Positions 25,158 through 33,687 of a stretch of 39,992 nucleotides of DNA are shown here, piece after piece. Within the stretch, counting starts at the first letter, position 1; every line of letters begins with the position of its first letter. The notes under the pieces were generated by a model that saw only the letters and a program-made list of their open reading frames with translations, was not told the DNA's origin and did not search any database. The DNA comes from Plesiocystis pacifica SIR-1 (lineage in GTDB: Bacteria > Myxococcota_A > Polyangia > Nannocystales > Nannocystaceae). The stretch covers positions 1-39,992 of the forward strand of contig NZ_ABCS01000087.1 in assembly GCF_000170895.1 (NCBI RefSeq), read 5' to 3'. Position numbers and translations under genes: made by a program.

Positions 25158-26336
25158 CTAGTCCTCGCGGCCCCGCTTGATGCGGATCGTCCGGCGCACC
25201 TCCTTGGCGAAGCGCCGCTCGTGTCGACGACGCTCGTGCTCGTTGGCCCGGCGGGCCGTGGTCTCGCGCTCGTCGACGAGCCGACGGTAGGCCTCGAGGC
25301 GGCGACCCTCGAGGCGTCCTTCGTCCACGGCGGCCCGCACCGCGCAGCCGGGCTCCCCGGCGTGCTGGCAGTCGCCAAAGCGGCAGCCTCGGGCGAGCGC
25401 ACCGATCTCGGCGAAGGTCTTGTCGACCCCCTCCCCCTCGCCCCACAGCCCGACCTCGCGCAGCCCGGGGGTGTCGATGAGCAAGGCACGCAACCCGTCG
25501 CGCTCGGGCAGGGCGACGAGCTCGCGGTGGCTGGTGGTGTGCCGGCCCTTGCCGTGGGCGCTGGAGATCGAGCCCGTCGCCATGGCCCCCTCGCCGCCCG
25601 CGAGCTCGCACAGGTAATTGAGCAGGGTCGACTTGCCGACGCCCGACGAGCCGACCAGGGCCAGGGTCGGCGCCCAGCTCGACGCGTCCTCCTCGACCGC
25701 TCGAAGGACGCACGCGTCGAGGGCGTCGAGGCCCACGCCCGTAAAGCGATCGACGGCGATCACCGAGACCCCAAGGGCGACCTCGCGCGCGGCCTCGACC
25801 CGGCGCGCGCGCGTGGCCTCGTCGACGAGGCCAGCCTTGGTCAACACGACCACCGGCTCGGCCCCGCCCTCGTGGACCAGGCTCAGCCACCGCTCGAGGC
25901 GCGTGAGCTTGAAGTCGCGGTCGAGGCTCGAGCAGACCAGCACGCGATCGAGGTTGGCGGCGAGCACTTGCGCCCGCCCCGAGCTGCCCGCCGCGCGGCG
26001 GGTCAGGGAGGTCGCGCGCTCGAGCAGCTTGCGGACGACGAAGTCCCCGTCGCGCTCGCCCCCCTTCCCCTTGGTCCGCACGATCGCCCAGTCGCCGACC
26101 GCCGGCGCTCGCTTGCGAGCCAGGCGCTTGGGCACGTGGACGTGGAGCTCGACGGCCTCGCCGCCATTGGGGACGGCGAGCACGGTGCAGCCTTGGGCGT
26201 CGACGCGGACGACCCGGGCCGGGAGCGATCCGGGCGTGGCGTGGAGCTCGAATTCCTCGGCGAAGCGCGGCGCGAAGCCCAACGCGGCGAGGGTCGAAGG
26301 CGCGGAAGATTGAGATGAAGATGGATGGTCGTGCAT
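25158..26336 (-). CDS. rsgA: Ribosome small subunit-dependent GTPase A
   Basis: RsgA is a circularly permuted GTPase that checks 30S subunit assembly. The order of motifs shows the permutation: an OB-fold segment (AVGDWAIVRT), then the G4 equivalent VVLTKAGL, then G1 GSSGVGKST, then G3 DTPG. The C-terminal zinc site is CRFGDCQHAGEPGCAV. The tail is strongly basic (RRHERRFAKEVRRTIRIKRGRED), suiting ribosome contact. The G4 motif is TKAG instead of NKxD, as in several members of the family. At 392 residues it is somewhat longer than E. coli RsgA. The ATG at 26336 is chosen as the start; the 340 bp upstream contain no supported gene. Confidence 0.94.
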   Translation of the reverse strand: MHDHPSSSQSSAPSTLAALGFAPRFAEEFELHATPGSLPARVVRVDAQGCTVLAVPNGGEAVELHVHVPKRLARKRAPAVGDWAIVRTKGKGGERDGDFVVRKLLERATSLTRRAAGSSGRAQVLAANLDRVLVCSSLDRDFKLTRLERWLSLVHEGGAEPVVVLTKAGLVDEATRARRVEAAREVALGVSVIAVDRFTGVGLDALDACVLRAVEEDASSWAPTLALVGSSGVGKSTLLNYLCELAGGEGAMATGSISSAHGKGRHTTSHRELVALPERDGLRALLIDTPGLREVGLWGEGEGVDKTFAEIGALARGCRFGDCQHAGEPGCAVRAAVDEGRLEGRRLEAYRRLVDERETTARRANEHERRRHERRFAKEVRRTIRIKRGRED

Positions 26337-26677
26337 GGTCCTGACACCGCCCGGGGCTCGAAGCTGGCAGCGCAGCTCCGCGCGGAGGGGGCGACGCGGC
26401 GCGGACCCAGACGATCGCCTTGCGATCGCCCTGGAGGGGTCAGCCCCGGACGTGTCGTCGCCCCCACGCAAACTCGAACACGAGGCGTCCGCCGTCGACG
26501 GCAGCGCGCCCCTGCGAAGGGAGTCTCGAGCGCGCGCGATGGCTCGCGCGCGCGATGTCAGGCGACCACGGTCATCCGACGGCAATGTGACTCGATCGCC
26601 GGGCGGGCGCAAGGGCGAGCTGGCGCGATGGGGCGCCCGTGCTAGTCCTCGCCAAAGCTGCGCCCTGCGAGTTCGCC
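26337..26677. other. Intergenic region between divergent rsgA and a small gene
   Basis: 341 bp between two divergent genes. It contains a 7-bp hairpin CGATCGC-CTT-GCGATCG (26412-26428) and alternating GCGCGC tracts near 26530-26560. No coding region, RNA gene or convincing promoter is apparent. Confidence 0.6.
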
Positions 26678-27142
26678 ATGCCACCGCGCCCCATGACCTT
26701 GCTGCTGCCCTTCGAGCTGGCCGACCGCTTTAGCTTGCGCGAGCTCCTGGGCTCGGATCGCCGCTACAGCGCGCGCGAGGCCCACCGCCTGCTCGAGCGC
26801 TTCTCGCTCAGCGGACCGGAGCGTCGTTTTGCGGTCGCGCTGTTGCGCGCCAAGACCAACCTGTGGCTGTTTCGCTGCAACCAGAGCCAGTTTTGCGGCG
26901 ACTTCCTGGTGGTCGACATGTCCGGCCCCAAGGCCCTGCGCCGCGTCCACGTCCTCGAGCTCAAGGCCCGCGAGCCGGCTCGGCTGCTGAGCGGCGGCGG
27001 CATTCAACTCGCCAACTGGCGCGAGGCCGTGGACGAGGTCGCGCGGGAACACGGCATCCTCGCGGCGGCGTCGGCCCACGCCACCGCGCAGCTCGTGCGC
27101 GGTGGTGAAGGCGAGGTCCTCGCCTTCCTCGGGGCGGCCTAG
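26678..27142 (+). CDS. Small hypothetical protein with a possible PD-(D/E)xK nuclease-like core
   Basis: A 154-residue cytoplasmic protein. The centre reads FCGDFLVVDMSG, then HVLELKAREPARLL, a pattern reminiscent of the Asp ... Glu-x-Lys core of restriction-like nucleases, followed by a helix (NWREAVDEVAREHG). The match is short and may be chance. No nuclease partner is adjacent. The start could also be the ATG at 26693. It precedes the STAS-like gene by 99 bp on the same strand. Confidence 0.6.
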   Translation: MPPRPMTLLLPFELADRFSLRELLGSDRRYSAREAHRLLERFSLSGPERRFAVALLRAKTNLWLFRCNQSQFCGDFLVVDMSGPKALRRVHVLELKAREPARLLSGGGIQLANWREAVDEVAREHGILAAASAHATAQLVRGGEGEVLAFLGAA

Positions 27143-27241
27143 CTCGCGTCCCGAATGCGGCCAAAAGGGCGCGAACGAGCGGAGAACCAGCACACGATCA
27201 GTGACTCCCCTGGCCATTGTCGACCGCCCTGGAGCTGAGTC

Positions 27242-27751
27242 ATGCTCTTGGACATGGGTATGGCCAAACCGATCGCGTTTTGGGACTACGACGGATTCGA
27301 CCCGATCCGCGTGCAGATCCAACTTCGCCACATCGAAGTCGACGCCCTCGAAGCCTACCTCGCGGAGCAGACGATCCAGATGCGCAACTCCGCCGAGGTC
27401 GGCAGCAAGGTGTTCATGGTCATCGACGCCCGCGCGGGCATGCGCCCGCCCCCGGAGATCCGCCGCATGCAAGCCGACTGGTTGGCGGAGAACCAGGACA
27501 ACATGACCAAGAGCGTCATCGGCATCGCCTTCGTCGTCGAGAACCGCATGGTCCGCGGGGCGATGACGGCGATCTTCTGGGTCAGCTCGCCGCCCATCCC
27601 CTACAACGTGTTCGGCTCCCTCGAGGAGGCCATGGCCCACGCCGTCGAGACCTGCGACGCCGCCGGCCTGCAGCTCCCGCCCAAGGTCCGCCGCGACCCC
27701 GCCGCGCACATCGAGACCCAGCTGAGCCGCTACCTCGCCCGCGCCGGCTAG
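27242..27751 (+). CDS. STAS/SpoIIAA-like small protein, related to the gene at 4640
   Basis: A 169-residue soluble protein. Predicted strand/helix order and motifs (FMVIDARAGM, a long helix EIRRMQADWLAENQ, IGIAFVVENRMVRGAMTAIFW, VFGSLEEAMAHA) match the product of 4640-5104, pointing to a shared STAS-like fold. These proteins often modulate partners or membranes, but none is evident here. A GGAG seven bases before the ATG at 27242 supports that start. The stop codon TAG is fused to repeat element copy 3, just as the related gene at 4640 lies directly beyond copy 1. Confidence 0.7.
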   Translation: MLLDMGMAKPIAFWDYDGFDPIRVQIQLRHIEVDALEAYLAEQTIQMRNSAEVGSKVFMVIDARAGMRPPPEIRRMQADWLAENQDNMTKSVIGIAFVVENRMVRGAMTAIFWVSSPPIPYNVFGSLEEAMAHAVETCDAAGLQLPPKVRRDPAAHIETQLSRYLARAG

Positions 27752-27979
27752 AGTTCTGCTTTGCCCCCAAGGGAGCTGGGGACCGGGGGCGCTTCGTCGC
27801 TACCGCTCCTCCGCTTTGGCTTGGTGGGCAATGGCGCTCGTGCCTTCGCAGGAGCATCGGGTCGCCCCCTGAAGGGGGCGATTCACTCACAGGCTCTGAA
27901 TCGTGGACATGGGGCAGAGAGGGCGTGGCGTCGACGGCTAAATGGAAAGGGACGGTGAATGAATTCATTCATCGTCCCT
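27750..27979 (+). repeat. Structured repeat element, copy 3: leader plus one degraded unit
   Basis: The leader (27750-27896) begins at the stop codon (GAGTTCTGCTTTGCCCCC) and aligns with the other copies. It is followed by one shortened unit at 27897-27941, which has lost most of one stem strand (GGCGTCGACGGCTAA) and carries substitutions in the G-rich loop. The element ends in a 32-bp near-perfect palindrome (27948-27979, AGGGACGGTGAATGAA against its complement with one mismatch). The stop codon of the convergent Nei/Fpg gene (27969-27971) lies inside this palindrome. Confidence 0.88.
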
Positions 27980-28847
27980 GACAATTTGGGCAGAAGTAGG
28001 TCGAGCGGGCGAGGGCGCCCTGGCGGCGCATGCAGACCAACTCCCCGCACACGCGGCAGGGTCGGCCGCTGCGCTCGTAGACCCAGCCGCGGCCGTGCGG
28101 GTCGTCGAGGGCAAAGCGCGTGCGTCGGGGCGCGCCCGAGGCGAGGTTGGCCCGCATCAACGCCGCGGCGCGCTCGAGCAGGGAGCGGCGCGCCGCCTCG
28201 TCGAGCGCGGCCAGGGGCGCGAAGGGGTCGAGGCCCTCGAGGAAGAGCAGCTCCGACTTGTACTCGTTGCCGATGCCCGCGACCACGCGCTGGCGCATGA
28301 CCGCGTCGCCGAGCTCGACCCCCGGCTCGGCCTCGACCAGGGCCCGCATGCGCGCGAGGGCCTCGTCGAGGTCGGGCTTCGCCGCGAGCAGGTCCGGCCC
28401 GAGGCGGGCGAGGACGCGGTGACGCAGCACGCCCCGGGGGCCGAGGAGCTCGAGGGCGTGGGGTCGAAAGCAGGGCACGACCCGCTCGGCCGTGCGCAGC
28501 ACGATCGGGGCGTCGCGCGGCGGGAGGGCCCAGCGCTCTCGGGGCCGGTAGGTGTGCCACGAGCCGGTCATGCCCATGTGCGACCAGATCGTCAGCGCCA
28601 GGGCTGCGCGGCCGCCCGCCTCCACCGCCCCGACCGCCTCGGGATGGGGCGCGCAGCGGATCAGCAAGTTCTTGCCCCGCGCCTCCACGGACTCGACGCG
28701 GCGACCGGGGACGCGCCAGGCCTCGCCGTGGGCCAGGGCCACGCCCCGGCGGCCCGACCAGTTCAGCTCGCACCCCGTCAGCTCCCGCCCCGCGAGCACG
28801 GCTCGCAAGGTGATCGCGGTGGCGTGGAGCGAGTCGCCCTCGGGCAC
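27969..28847 (-). CDS. Fpg/Nei-family DNA glycosylase (endonuclease VIII-like)
   Basis: A 292-residue base-excision repair enzyme. The N-terminus MPEGDSLHATA supplies the catalytic Pro and Glu after Met removal. The helix-two-turn-helix region contains VVAGIGNEYKSELLF, and the C-terminal zinc finger has CRVC ... CPNC. MPEGDS(L/T) resembles Nei more than Fpg (MPELPE), so oxidised pyrimidines are the likely substrates. The last codons fall within the terminal palindrome of repeat element copy 3. It follows the GNAT gene by 65 nt on the same strand. Confidence 0.9.
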   Translation of the reverse strand: MPEGDSLHATAITLRAVLAGRELTGCELNWSGRRGVALAHGEAWRVPGRRVESVEARGKNLLIRCAPHPEAVGAVEAGGRAALALTIWSHMGMTGSWHTYRPRERWALPPRDAPIVLRTAERVVPCFRPHALELLGPRGVLRHRVLARLGPDLLAAKPDLDEALARMRALVEAEPGVELGDAVMRQRVVAGIGNEYKSELLFLEGLDPFAPLAALDEAARRSLLERAAALMRANLASGAPRRTRFALDDPHGRGWVYERSGRPCRVCGELVCMRRQGALARSTYFCPNCQGR

Positions 28848-28912
28848 GCTCGGGATCTAGCAGACCCCGGGGCGGGTCGCCCAGGCTTGGTTCAGCCACG
28901 GCCCGGAGGCCC

Positions 28913-30037
28913 TCACATCATGTCCGTGTCGCCCCAGCTCAGCCGCCAGCTCTCCGGGTGCAAGACCATGGAGCGGTCCACCTCGCAGATGCAGCGGGCG
29001 CCGAAGTAGAGCTCCCAGGGCAGCAGGCGCTCGAGGATCGGCAGGTAGGCCTGGCGCAGCAGCAAGGGCCGCTCGGCCGAGCCCGGCGCGGCCATGGCGC
29101 TCAAGAACGCGCAGCTGCGCTGTCGAGCCTCGCGCTCGCAGGCGTGCAGCAGGGCCGTGGCCGCCAGGTCCCCGTCGGGGTGGTCGTGATCGATGACCAG
29201 CTCCATCAGGAAGGCTCCGGGTCCGTGGGGGCCGGAGGAGAAGGCCATCACCGCGAAGCCGAGCACCCCCGTGGGTCCGTCGACGCGCAGGCGCAGGTAG
29301 TCGGACTCGGGGCGCTCGTCGTAGCGCCAGCGCAGGAACTCGAGGTCGCGGATCACGGCGATGCGCTGCTGGTCGCGGCAGCGCAGCCACAGCTTGTCGG
29401 CCCAGTCGCCGAAGCCCTCGAAGCTGCGGACCGGCGGGACCGCCCGGCCCCCGCGGGTCGCCGACAGCCGGGCCCCGAGCTCCCCGACCACCCCCGGCGC
29501 GCGGGTCAGCGAGCGCGAGGCCAGCGAGATCCACCGGCGCAGCTCGGGCCGCCCCAGGGTCTGGGCGAGGCCGCCGAGGTCGAGGACCTTGGCCAGCACC
29601 GGCACGGGCATGATCGACTTCCACCCGAGCTTGTTCTCGAAGCCACGGATCGAGTCGGCGTTGGGGAAGCCGTAGACGAAGGCGAAGCCGCGGTCGGCCA
29701 TGGCCTTGGTGCAGGCCTCCCCGCTCTCGGCGAACACGCCCCGGCGCTTGAACTCGGGGTGGGTCATGCTGTCGATCGACAGCCCGCCGACGCGGTCCTG
29801 ACCGAGCGAGCGCAGCCGCCGGGGCGAGACGGCGTACTGCCCGACGAGCAGCTCCTCGGACCAGGCGAGCTTGATGGTCCGCGGCCCGACGGGGTTTTGA
29901 GCGAACTCCCACCGCCAGTGGCCGGAGCTCTCGCTCTCGCCCATGGGCTGTCCAAAGCTGCGCTCGTAGAGGGCGACGATCGCCGCCTCATCCCCCGGCG
30001 CGTAGTCGCGAATCATCCAAGCTCGACCCTCGACCAT
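28913..30037 (-). CDS. GNAT-type acyltransferase domain protein
   Basis: A 374-residue soluble protein. The N-terminal half has a GNAT acetyltransferase pattern: MIRDYAPGDEAAIVALYERSF, then SIDSMTHPEFKRRGVFAES (acetyl-CoA loop RRGVF), then AFVYGFPNADSIRGFENKLGW. The C-terminal half repeats a degenerate GNAT-like fold (LRLRVDGPTGVLGFAVMAF, LLHACEREARQRSCAFLSAM). Proteins with this double arrangement occur in polysaccharide clusters, which fits the neighbouring glycosyltransferase and deacetylase. The acceptor is unknown. A start at 30016 is also possible. Confidence 0.78.
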   Translation of the reverse strand: MVEGRAWMIRDYAPGDEAAIVALYERSFGQPMGESESSGHWRWEFAQNPVGPRTIKLAWSEELLVGQYAVSPRRLRSLGQDRVGGLSIDSMTHPEFKRRGVFAESGEACTKAMADRGFAFVYGFPNADSIRGFENKLGWKSIMPVPVLAKVLDLGGLAQTLGRPELRRWISLASRSLTRAPGVVGELGARLSATRGGRAVPPVRSFEGFGDWADKLWLRCRDQQRIAVIRDLEFLRWRYDERPESDYLRLRVDGPTGVLGFAVMAFSSGPHGPGAFLMELVIDHDHPDGDLAATALLHACEREARQRSCAFLSAMAAPGSAERPLLLRQAYLPILERLLPWELYFGARCICEVDRSMVLHPESWRLSWGDTDMM

Positions 30038-30101
30038 GGCGCGTCGAGCCTAGCAGTTTGGACCCGTCGAGCCAGCTCGCAAATCGCAACCGCGATCGCT
30101 C

Positions 30102-31283
30102 TCAGCCGAGACGATCCAAGTGACGCTCGAGCGCCTGGTGGTAGACGGACCAGGTCCGGCGCAGGTGCAGCTCGAAGTTGAAGCGCGTCTCGAAGGCCGT
30201 CCGGCCCGCCGACCCCATGCGCGTCCTCGCGGCCGGGTCGGCGAGGAGCTCGCCGAGGACCCGGGTCCACGCCCTGCGATCACCCGGGGGGACCAGCTCA
30301 CCGTTGACGCCGCGATCGATGGCCTCGTCCACGCCGCCCACCTCGCTCGAGATCACGGGCAAGCCCGCGCGCATGGCCTCGAGGTTGGAGATCGGGAAGC
30401 CCTCGTGGCGCGAGCACAGCACGAAGAGCTGGGCCTGGGCGAGGCGCTGGGGCACGTCGTCGCGGGTGCCCAGCAGGTGAACTCGATTCCCCCAGCCTCG
30501 CGCCTGGGCCAGCCGCGCCTCGATGGCCGGGCGCAGCGGCCCGTCGCCGATCAGCTCGAGCTCCCAGTCGAGCGCTGGCGAGCGCTCGGCCAGATCGCCG
30601 AGGGCGTCGAGCAAGAGCAAGGGCTCCTTGGGCGCCTCGAGCCGAGCGACGCTCACGATCCGCGCCGGCTGCTTCCCGGGGTCGGCCCGGAACGCGCTCG
30701 CGGGCTCGAGCTCGGTCACGGCATTGTGAACGGTGAGCACCTGCAGCGGTCGGCCCACGCCCGCGTCGAGGGCCTTGCGGCGATCGTGCTCGGACACCGT
30801 GATGATGCAGTCGGCCAGGGGGGCGGTGACGATCTCCATGCCCCGGGCGATGGTCGCCTTCGCCCCTCGCTGCCAGCCGAAGGCCCAGCCGTGGGCGGTG
30901 TAGACGTTGGCGACGCCGAGCTGGCGGGCCACGGCGCGGGCGAACCATCCCGCCTTGGTCGAGTGGCTCGAGATCAGCTCGGGGCGAAAGCGCTGGAGCT
31001 CGCGGTGGAGCTCGGCGAGGCCGCGCGGGTCTCGGAGGGGATCGATCTCCCGCAGCATGTGGCGCAGGCGGGTGACCCGGACGCCGTCGCGCTCGCACAG
31101 CTCGGCGAAGGGCCCGTCGCCGCCAGCGAACACCTCGACCTCGTGGCCCGCCGCGCGCAGACCCACGGCCAGGCCGTGGATGCACACCTGCACGCCGCCG
31201 ACGCTGTCCGAGCGCGTGACCACGAAGGCCACGCGCCGGGGCCTGTCCGCGGCCGGGTCGCGCTCGCCCACCCGCGGGCTCAT
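30102..31283 (-). CDS. GT4-family glycosyltransferase
   Basis: A 393-residue GT-B enzyme. The N-terminal domain begins VAFVVTRSDSVGGVQVCIHGLA with the glycine-rich loop. The C-terminal donor site has IVSVARLEAPKEPLLLLDAL and HEGFPISNLEAMRAGLPVI, containing the E-x7-E motif. It likely transfers a sugar from a nucleotide donor to a growing polysaccharide or lipid-linked carrier at the membrane. Its ATG overlaps the stop of the zinc-ribbon protein (31280-31283), so the two are translated together. The GNAT gene follows after 64 nt. Confidence 0.92.
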   Translation of the reverse strand: MSPRVGERDPAADRPRRVAFVVTRSDSVGGVQVCIHGLAVGLRAAGHEVEVFAGGDGPFAELCERDGVRVTRLRHMLREIDPLRDPRGLAELHRELQRFRPELISSHSTKAGWFARAVARQLGVANVYTAHGWAFGWQRGAKATIARGMEIVTAPLADCIITVSEHDRRKALDAGVGRPLQVLTVHNAVTELEPASAFRADPGKQPARIVSVARLEAPKEPLLLLDALGDLAERSPALDWELELIGDGPLRPAIEARLAQARGWGNRVHLLGTRDDVPQRLAQAQLFVLCSRHEGFPISNLEAMRAGLPVISSEVGGVDEAIDRGVNGELVPPGDRRAWTRVLGELLADPAARTRMGSAGRTAFETRFNFELHLRRTWSVYHQALERHLDRLG

Positions 31284-32356
31284 GGCGACCCCGCGCTGAA
31301 CAAGAGCACGCCGGCGAGGGCCAGCATCATCAACATCATCGAGCCGACCACGCCCGCGACCGCGATGATGACCATCTTCTTGGTCTGGTCCTCGCTGCTC
31401 GGTCGGGGCGGCCTCGTCCCCTGAGGGGCGTAGGACTGCGCGACGCCGTGGCCCACGCCCGGACCCGCGCCCAGGCCTGCGCCCGCGTCGAGGGCCGCCG
31501 CCGTCGCCGGAGCCAGGCCGTTCATGCGCAGCGCCTCGGCGAACACCGGCCCGACCTCCGGGTCTCCCCGCAGCGCCATCGCGGCCGCCATCGCGGCCTG
31601 GTTCGCGCCGAGCAGCTCGTGGGCGTGGGCCCGGTAAAGGGCAAACATCAGCCGGTACTGGTGGGCCTCGGGCACGACGTTGGCCGCGGCGCCGACGAGC
31701 TCGAGGATCCGCGCCGCGTCGCCTTCGCGGACCAGCACCGAGGCCAGCCCGATGCGATAGCCGCTGTCGAGCACGAGGTCCTCGGCCTCCGGATCGCACA
31801 GCTCCATCCACCGCCACGCCGCGCCCAGCTCCCCCGCCCGGGCGGCCGCGCCAGCCAGGTTGACGTAGAGCAAGTGGCGAAAGCCCAGGTCGTGGATCTC
31901 CTCGATGGCCCGCTCGAGCACGCCCCGGCGCTCGATGTGCTTGCCCAGCATGCCGTAGCCTTGGTTGAGCATGGTCGCGCACCACCACAGCAGGCGCTCG
32001 TGCTCGAAGCTCCGCTGGGCGCGGACCAGAGCCAGGGCCTCACGAAAGCGCTGGCCGAGGGGCTCGAGCACCTGGGCCGAGCGCGTCAGGGCCTCGCAGC
32101 CCGGCGGGGGTCGGACGGTCGAGTAGGGGTTGTCGGGCAGGGGTCGCCCGGTGTCCATGCGCAGCTTGGCGATGCGCGCGTCGCCGTGCAGCGCGTGGGC
32201 CGTCCGCGCCGACGCCAGCTGACGGCGCCCGACGACCATCTGCGTGCCGCAGTACTCGCAGCGGATCGTCCCGCCCGCCTCGCCCACGCGCAGCGGCGCG
32301 CCGCAGCGCTCGCAGCTGAGGACGCGGATTTGGATGTCGAAGGTCGCCTCGGCCAT
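31280..32356 (-). CDS. Zinc-ribbon protein with helical repeats and C-terminal membrane anchor
   Basis: A 358-residue protein. The N-terminus holds a zinc ribbon (Cys15-x2-Cys18 and Cys33-x2-Cys36: CERCG ... CEYCG). The middle 200 residues are alanine- and leucine-rich helices resembling TPR-like repeats. The C-terminus has a hydrophobic anchor (IIAVAGVVGSMMLMMLALAGVLLF) ending just inside or outside the membrane. I do not recognise a family. Coupling to a glycosyltransferase by a 4-nt overlap suggests a scaffold or accessory role. It is divergent from the deacetylase gene across 59 bp. Confidence 0.75.
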   Translation of the reverse strand: MAEATFDIQIRVLSCERCGAPLRVGEAGGTIRCEYCGTQMVVGRRQLASARTAHALHGDARIAKLRMDTGRPLPDNPYSTVRPPPGCEALTRSAQVLEPLGQRFREALALVRAQRSFEHERLLWWCATMLNQGYGMLGKHIERRGVLERAIEEIHDLGFRHLLYVNLAGAAARAGELGAAWRWMELCDPEAEDLVLDSGYRIGLASVLVREGDAARILELVGAAANVVPEAHQYRLMFALYRAHAHELLGANQAAMAAAMALRGDPEVGPVFAEALRMNGLAPATAAALDAGAGLGAGPGVGHGVAQSYAPQGTRPPRPSSEDQTKKMVIIAVAGVVGSMMLMMLALAGVLLFSAGSP

Positions 32357-32415
32357 GGCTGTCTGCCCCCGCCGAGCCTAGCAGCCCGTGCGCCAAAGCC
32401 TGCTACCCTGTCGGC

Positions 32416-33294
32416 GTGCGCAACCTGCTGAGCATCGACCTCGAGGACTGGTTTTGCGTGTCCAACTTCGACGCGCTGATCCCCCGCTCCGAGTGGGACG
32501 CCCAGCAGTTTCGGGTCGTCGAGAGCACCCGCGCGCTGCTCGAGCTGTTTGACCGCCGCGGGGTCAAGGCCACCTTCTTCGTGCTCGCGTGGGTGGCCGA
32601 GCGCGCCCCGGAGCTGATCCGCGAGGTCGCGGCGGCGGGCCACGAGGTCGCCTGCCACGGCTACGGCCACCAGCGCTTGACCCAGCTCGACGCCGAGCGC
32701 TTCGACGCCGACCTCGGCAAGGCCCTGACCATCCTCCGCGAGCTGTCCGACGCCCCGGTGGTCGGCTACCGGGCGCCGAGCTTCTCCCTGACCGAGCGCA
32801 CGCTGTGGGCCATCCCCGTGCTCGAGCGCCACGGGATCCGCTGGGACTCGTCGATCTTCCCCTTCGGCGCGCACCCGGAGTACGGCATCGCCGACGCGCC
32901 CCTGACCCCCTACCGCCTCGGCGAGGACCTGGTCGAGCTGCCCATGAGCTGCGTGGAGCTGGCTGGGCGGCGCATGCCCTGCACCGGCGGCGGCTACTTC
33001 CGGCTCTACCCCTACCGCCTGAGCGCCGCGCTGATCCGCCGCTGCAACCAGGCCGGGCGCCCCGTGATCTTCTACGCCCACCCCTGGGAGTTCGACCCCG
33101 GGCAGCCGCGCATGACCATGCCGCTGCTCAAGCGTCTGCGGCACTACAACCACCTCGACGTGACCCTCGAGCGGCTCGATCGCCTGCTCGTCGAATTCGA
33201 GTGGGGGCCGATGGGCGCGTGGGCGGATTCGGTCCGGGATTCTGCGCCGCTGCTCCCGCCTGGTTCCGCGGGCGCACGCGCGAAAGCAGCGTGA
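32416..33294 (+). CDS. NodB-type polysaccharide deacetylase with DUF3473-like C-terminus
   Basis: A 292-residue enzyme. The NodB metal and catalytic motifs are visible: LSIDLEDWF (the aspartate), ATFFVLAWVAERAPELI, HGYGHQRL (metal histidines) and VVGYRAPSFS. The C-terminus (IFYAHPWEFDPGQPRM, LKRLRHYNHL) matches the DUF3473 region of deacetylases found with PEP-CTERM/exosortase and exopolysaccharide genes. No exosortase is in the window. No signal peptide is visible, and the start codon is GTG at 32416. It lies opposite the zinc-ribbon/GT unit and probably serves the same polysaccharide. Confidence 0.9.
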   Translation: MRNLLSIDLEDWFCVSNFDALIPRSEWDAQQFRVVESTRALLELFDRRGVKATFFVLAWVAERAPELIREVAAAGHEVACHGYGHQRLTQLDAERFDADLGKALTILRELSDAPVVGYRAPSFSLTERTLWAIPVLERHGIRWDSSIFPFGAHPEYGIADAPLTPYRLGEDLVELPMSCVELAGRRMPCTGGGYFRLYPYRLSAALIRRCNQAGRPVIFYAHPWEFDPGQPRMTMPLLKRLRHYNHLDVTLERLDRLLVEFEWGPMGAWADSVRDSAPLLPPGSAGARAKAA

Positions 33295-33410
33295 TGTTCC
33301 CGCCCGAATGTGCATTTGCACTCGCCGCCCGGTGACACAGCTCAAGTCGAGACGCGCGCTTTTCGACTCCCGGATACACGTCGGGCGCTGTAGGATGTCC
33401 ACGCACAGGT

Positions 33411-33653
33411 ATGCCACGGACGACGCTCTACATCGGAGGCCTGCAAGCCGCAGCGGACGACGCGTCCGTCCGTGGGCTCGTCGGTGATTTTGGTGCGATC
33501 AGCGAGATTCGGCTGGCGACCCGTGACAACGGCGAGTGCCGCGGCTTCGCCTACGTGACCTTCGAGAGCGACCTCGACGCGGCCAAGGCTCGAGTCGCCC
33601 TCGACGGCCGCACCGTGAGCGGGCAGCTGCTGCGCGTGGCCGTCGCGACCTGA
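33411..33653 (+). CDS. Single-RRM RNA-binding protein
   Basis: An 80-residue protein that is a complete RNA recognition motif. RNP2 reads LYIGGL (near residue 6) and RNP1 reads RGFAYVTF (near residue 44), with conserved aromatic Tyr/Phe in RNP1. It ends directly after the domain. Bacterial proteins of this type (Rbp in cyanobacteria and myxobacteria) bind single-stranded RNA and are often stress- or cold-responsive. It stands alone, 116 bp after the deacetylase, and converges with the membrane protein gene. Confidence 0.93.
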   Translation: MPRTTLYIGGLQAAADDASVRGLVGDFGAISEIRLATRDNGECRGFAYVTFESDLDAAKARVALDGRTVSGQLLRVAVAT

Positions 33654-33687
33654 CTCGAACACACCCGGGGAGACTGCCCCTGGGCGC

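Noticed and set aside
26412..26429. GCGATCGC octamer like the cyanobacterial HIP1 repeat
   Set aside because: Only a single clear site was seen, and such octamers are expected by chance at this base composition.
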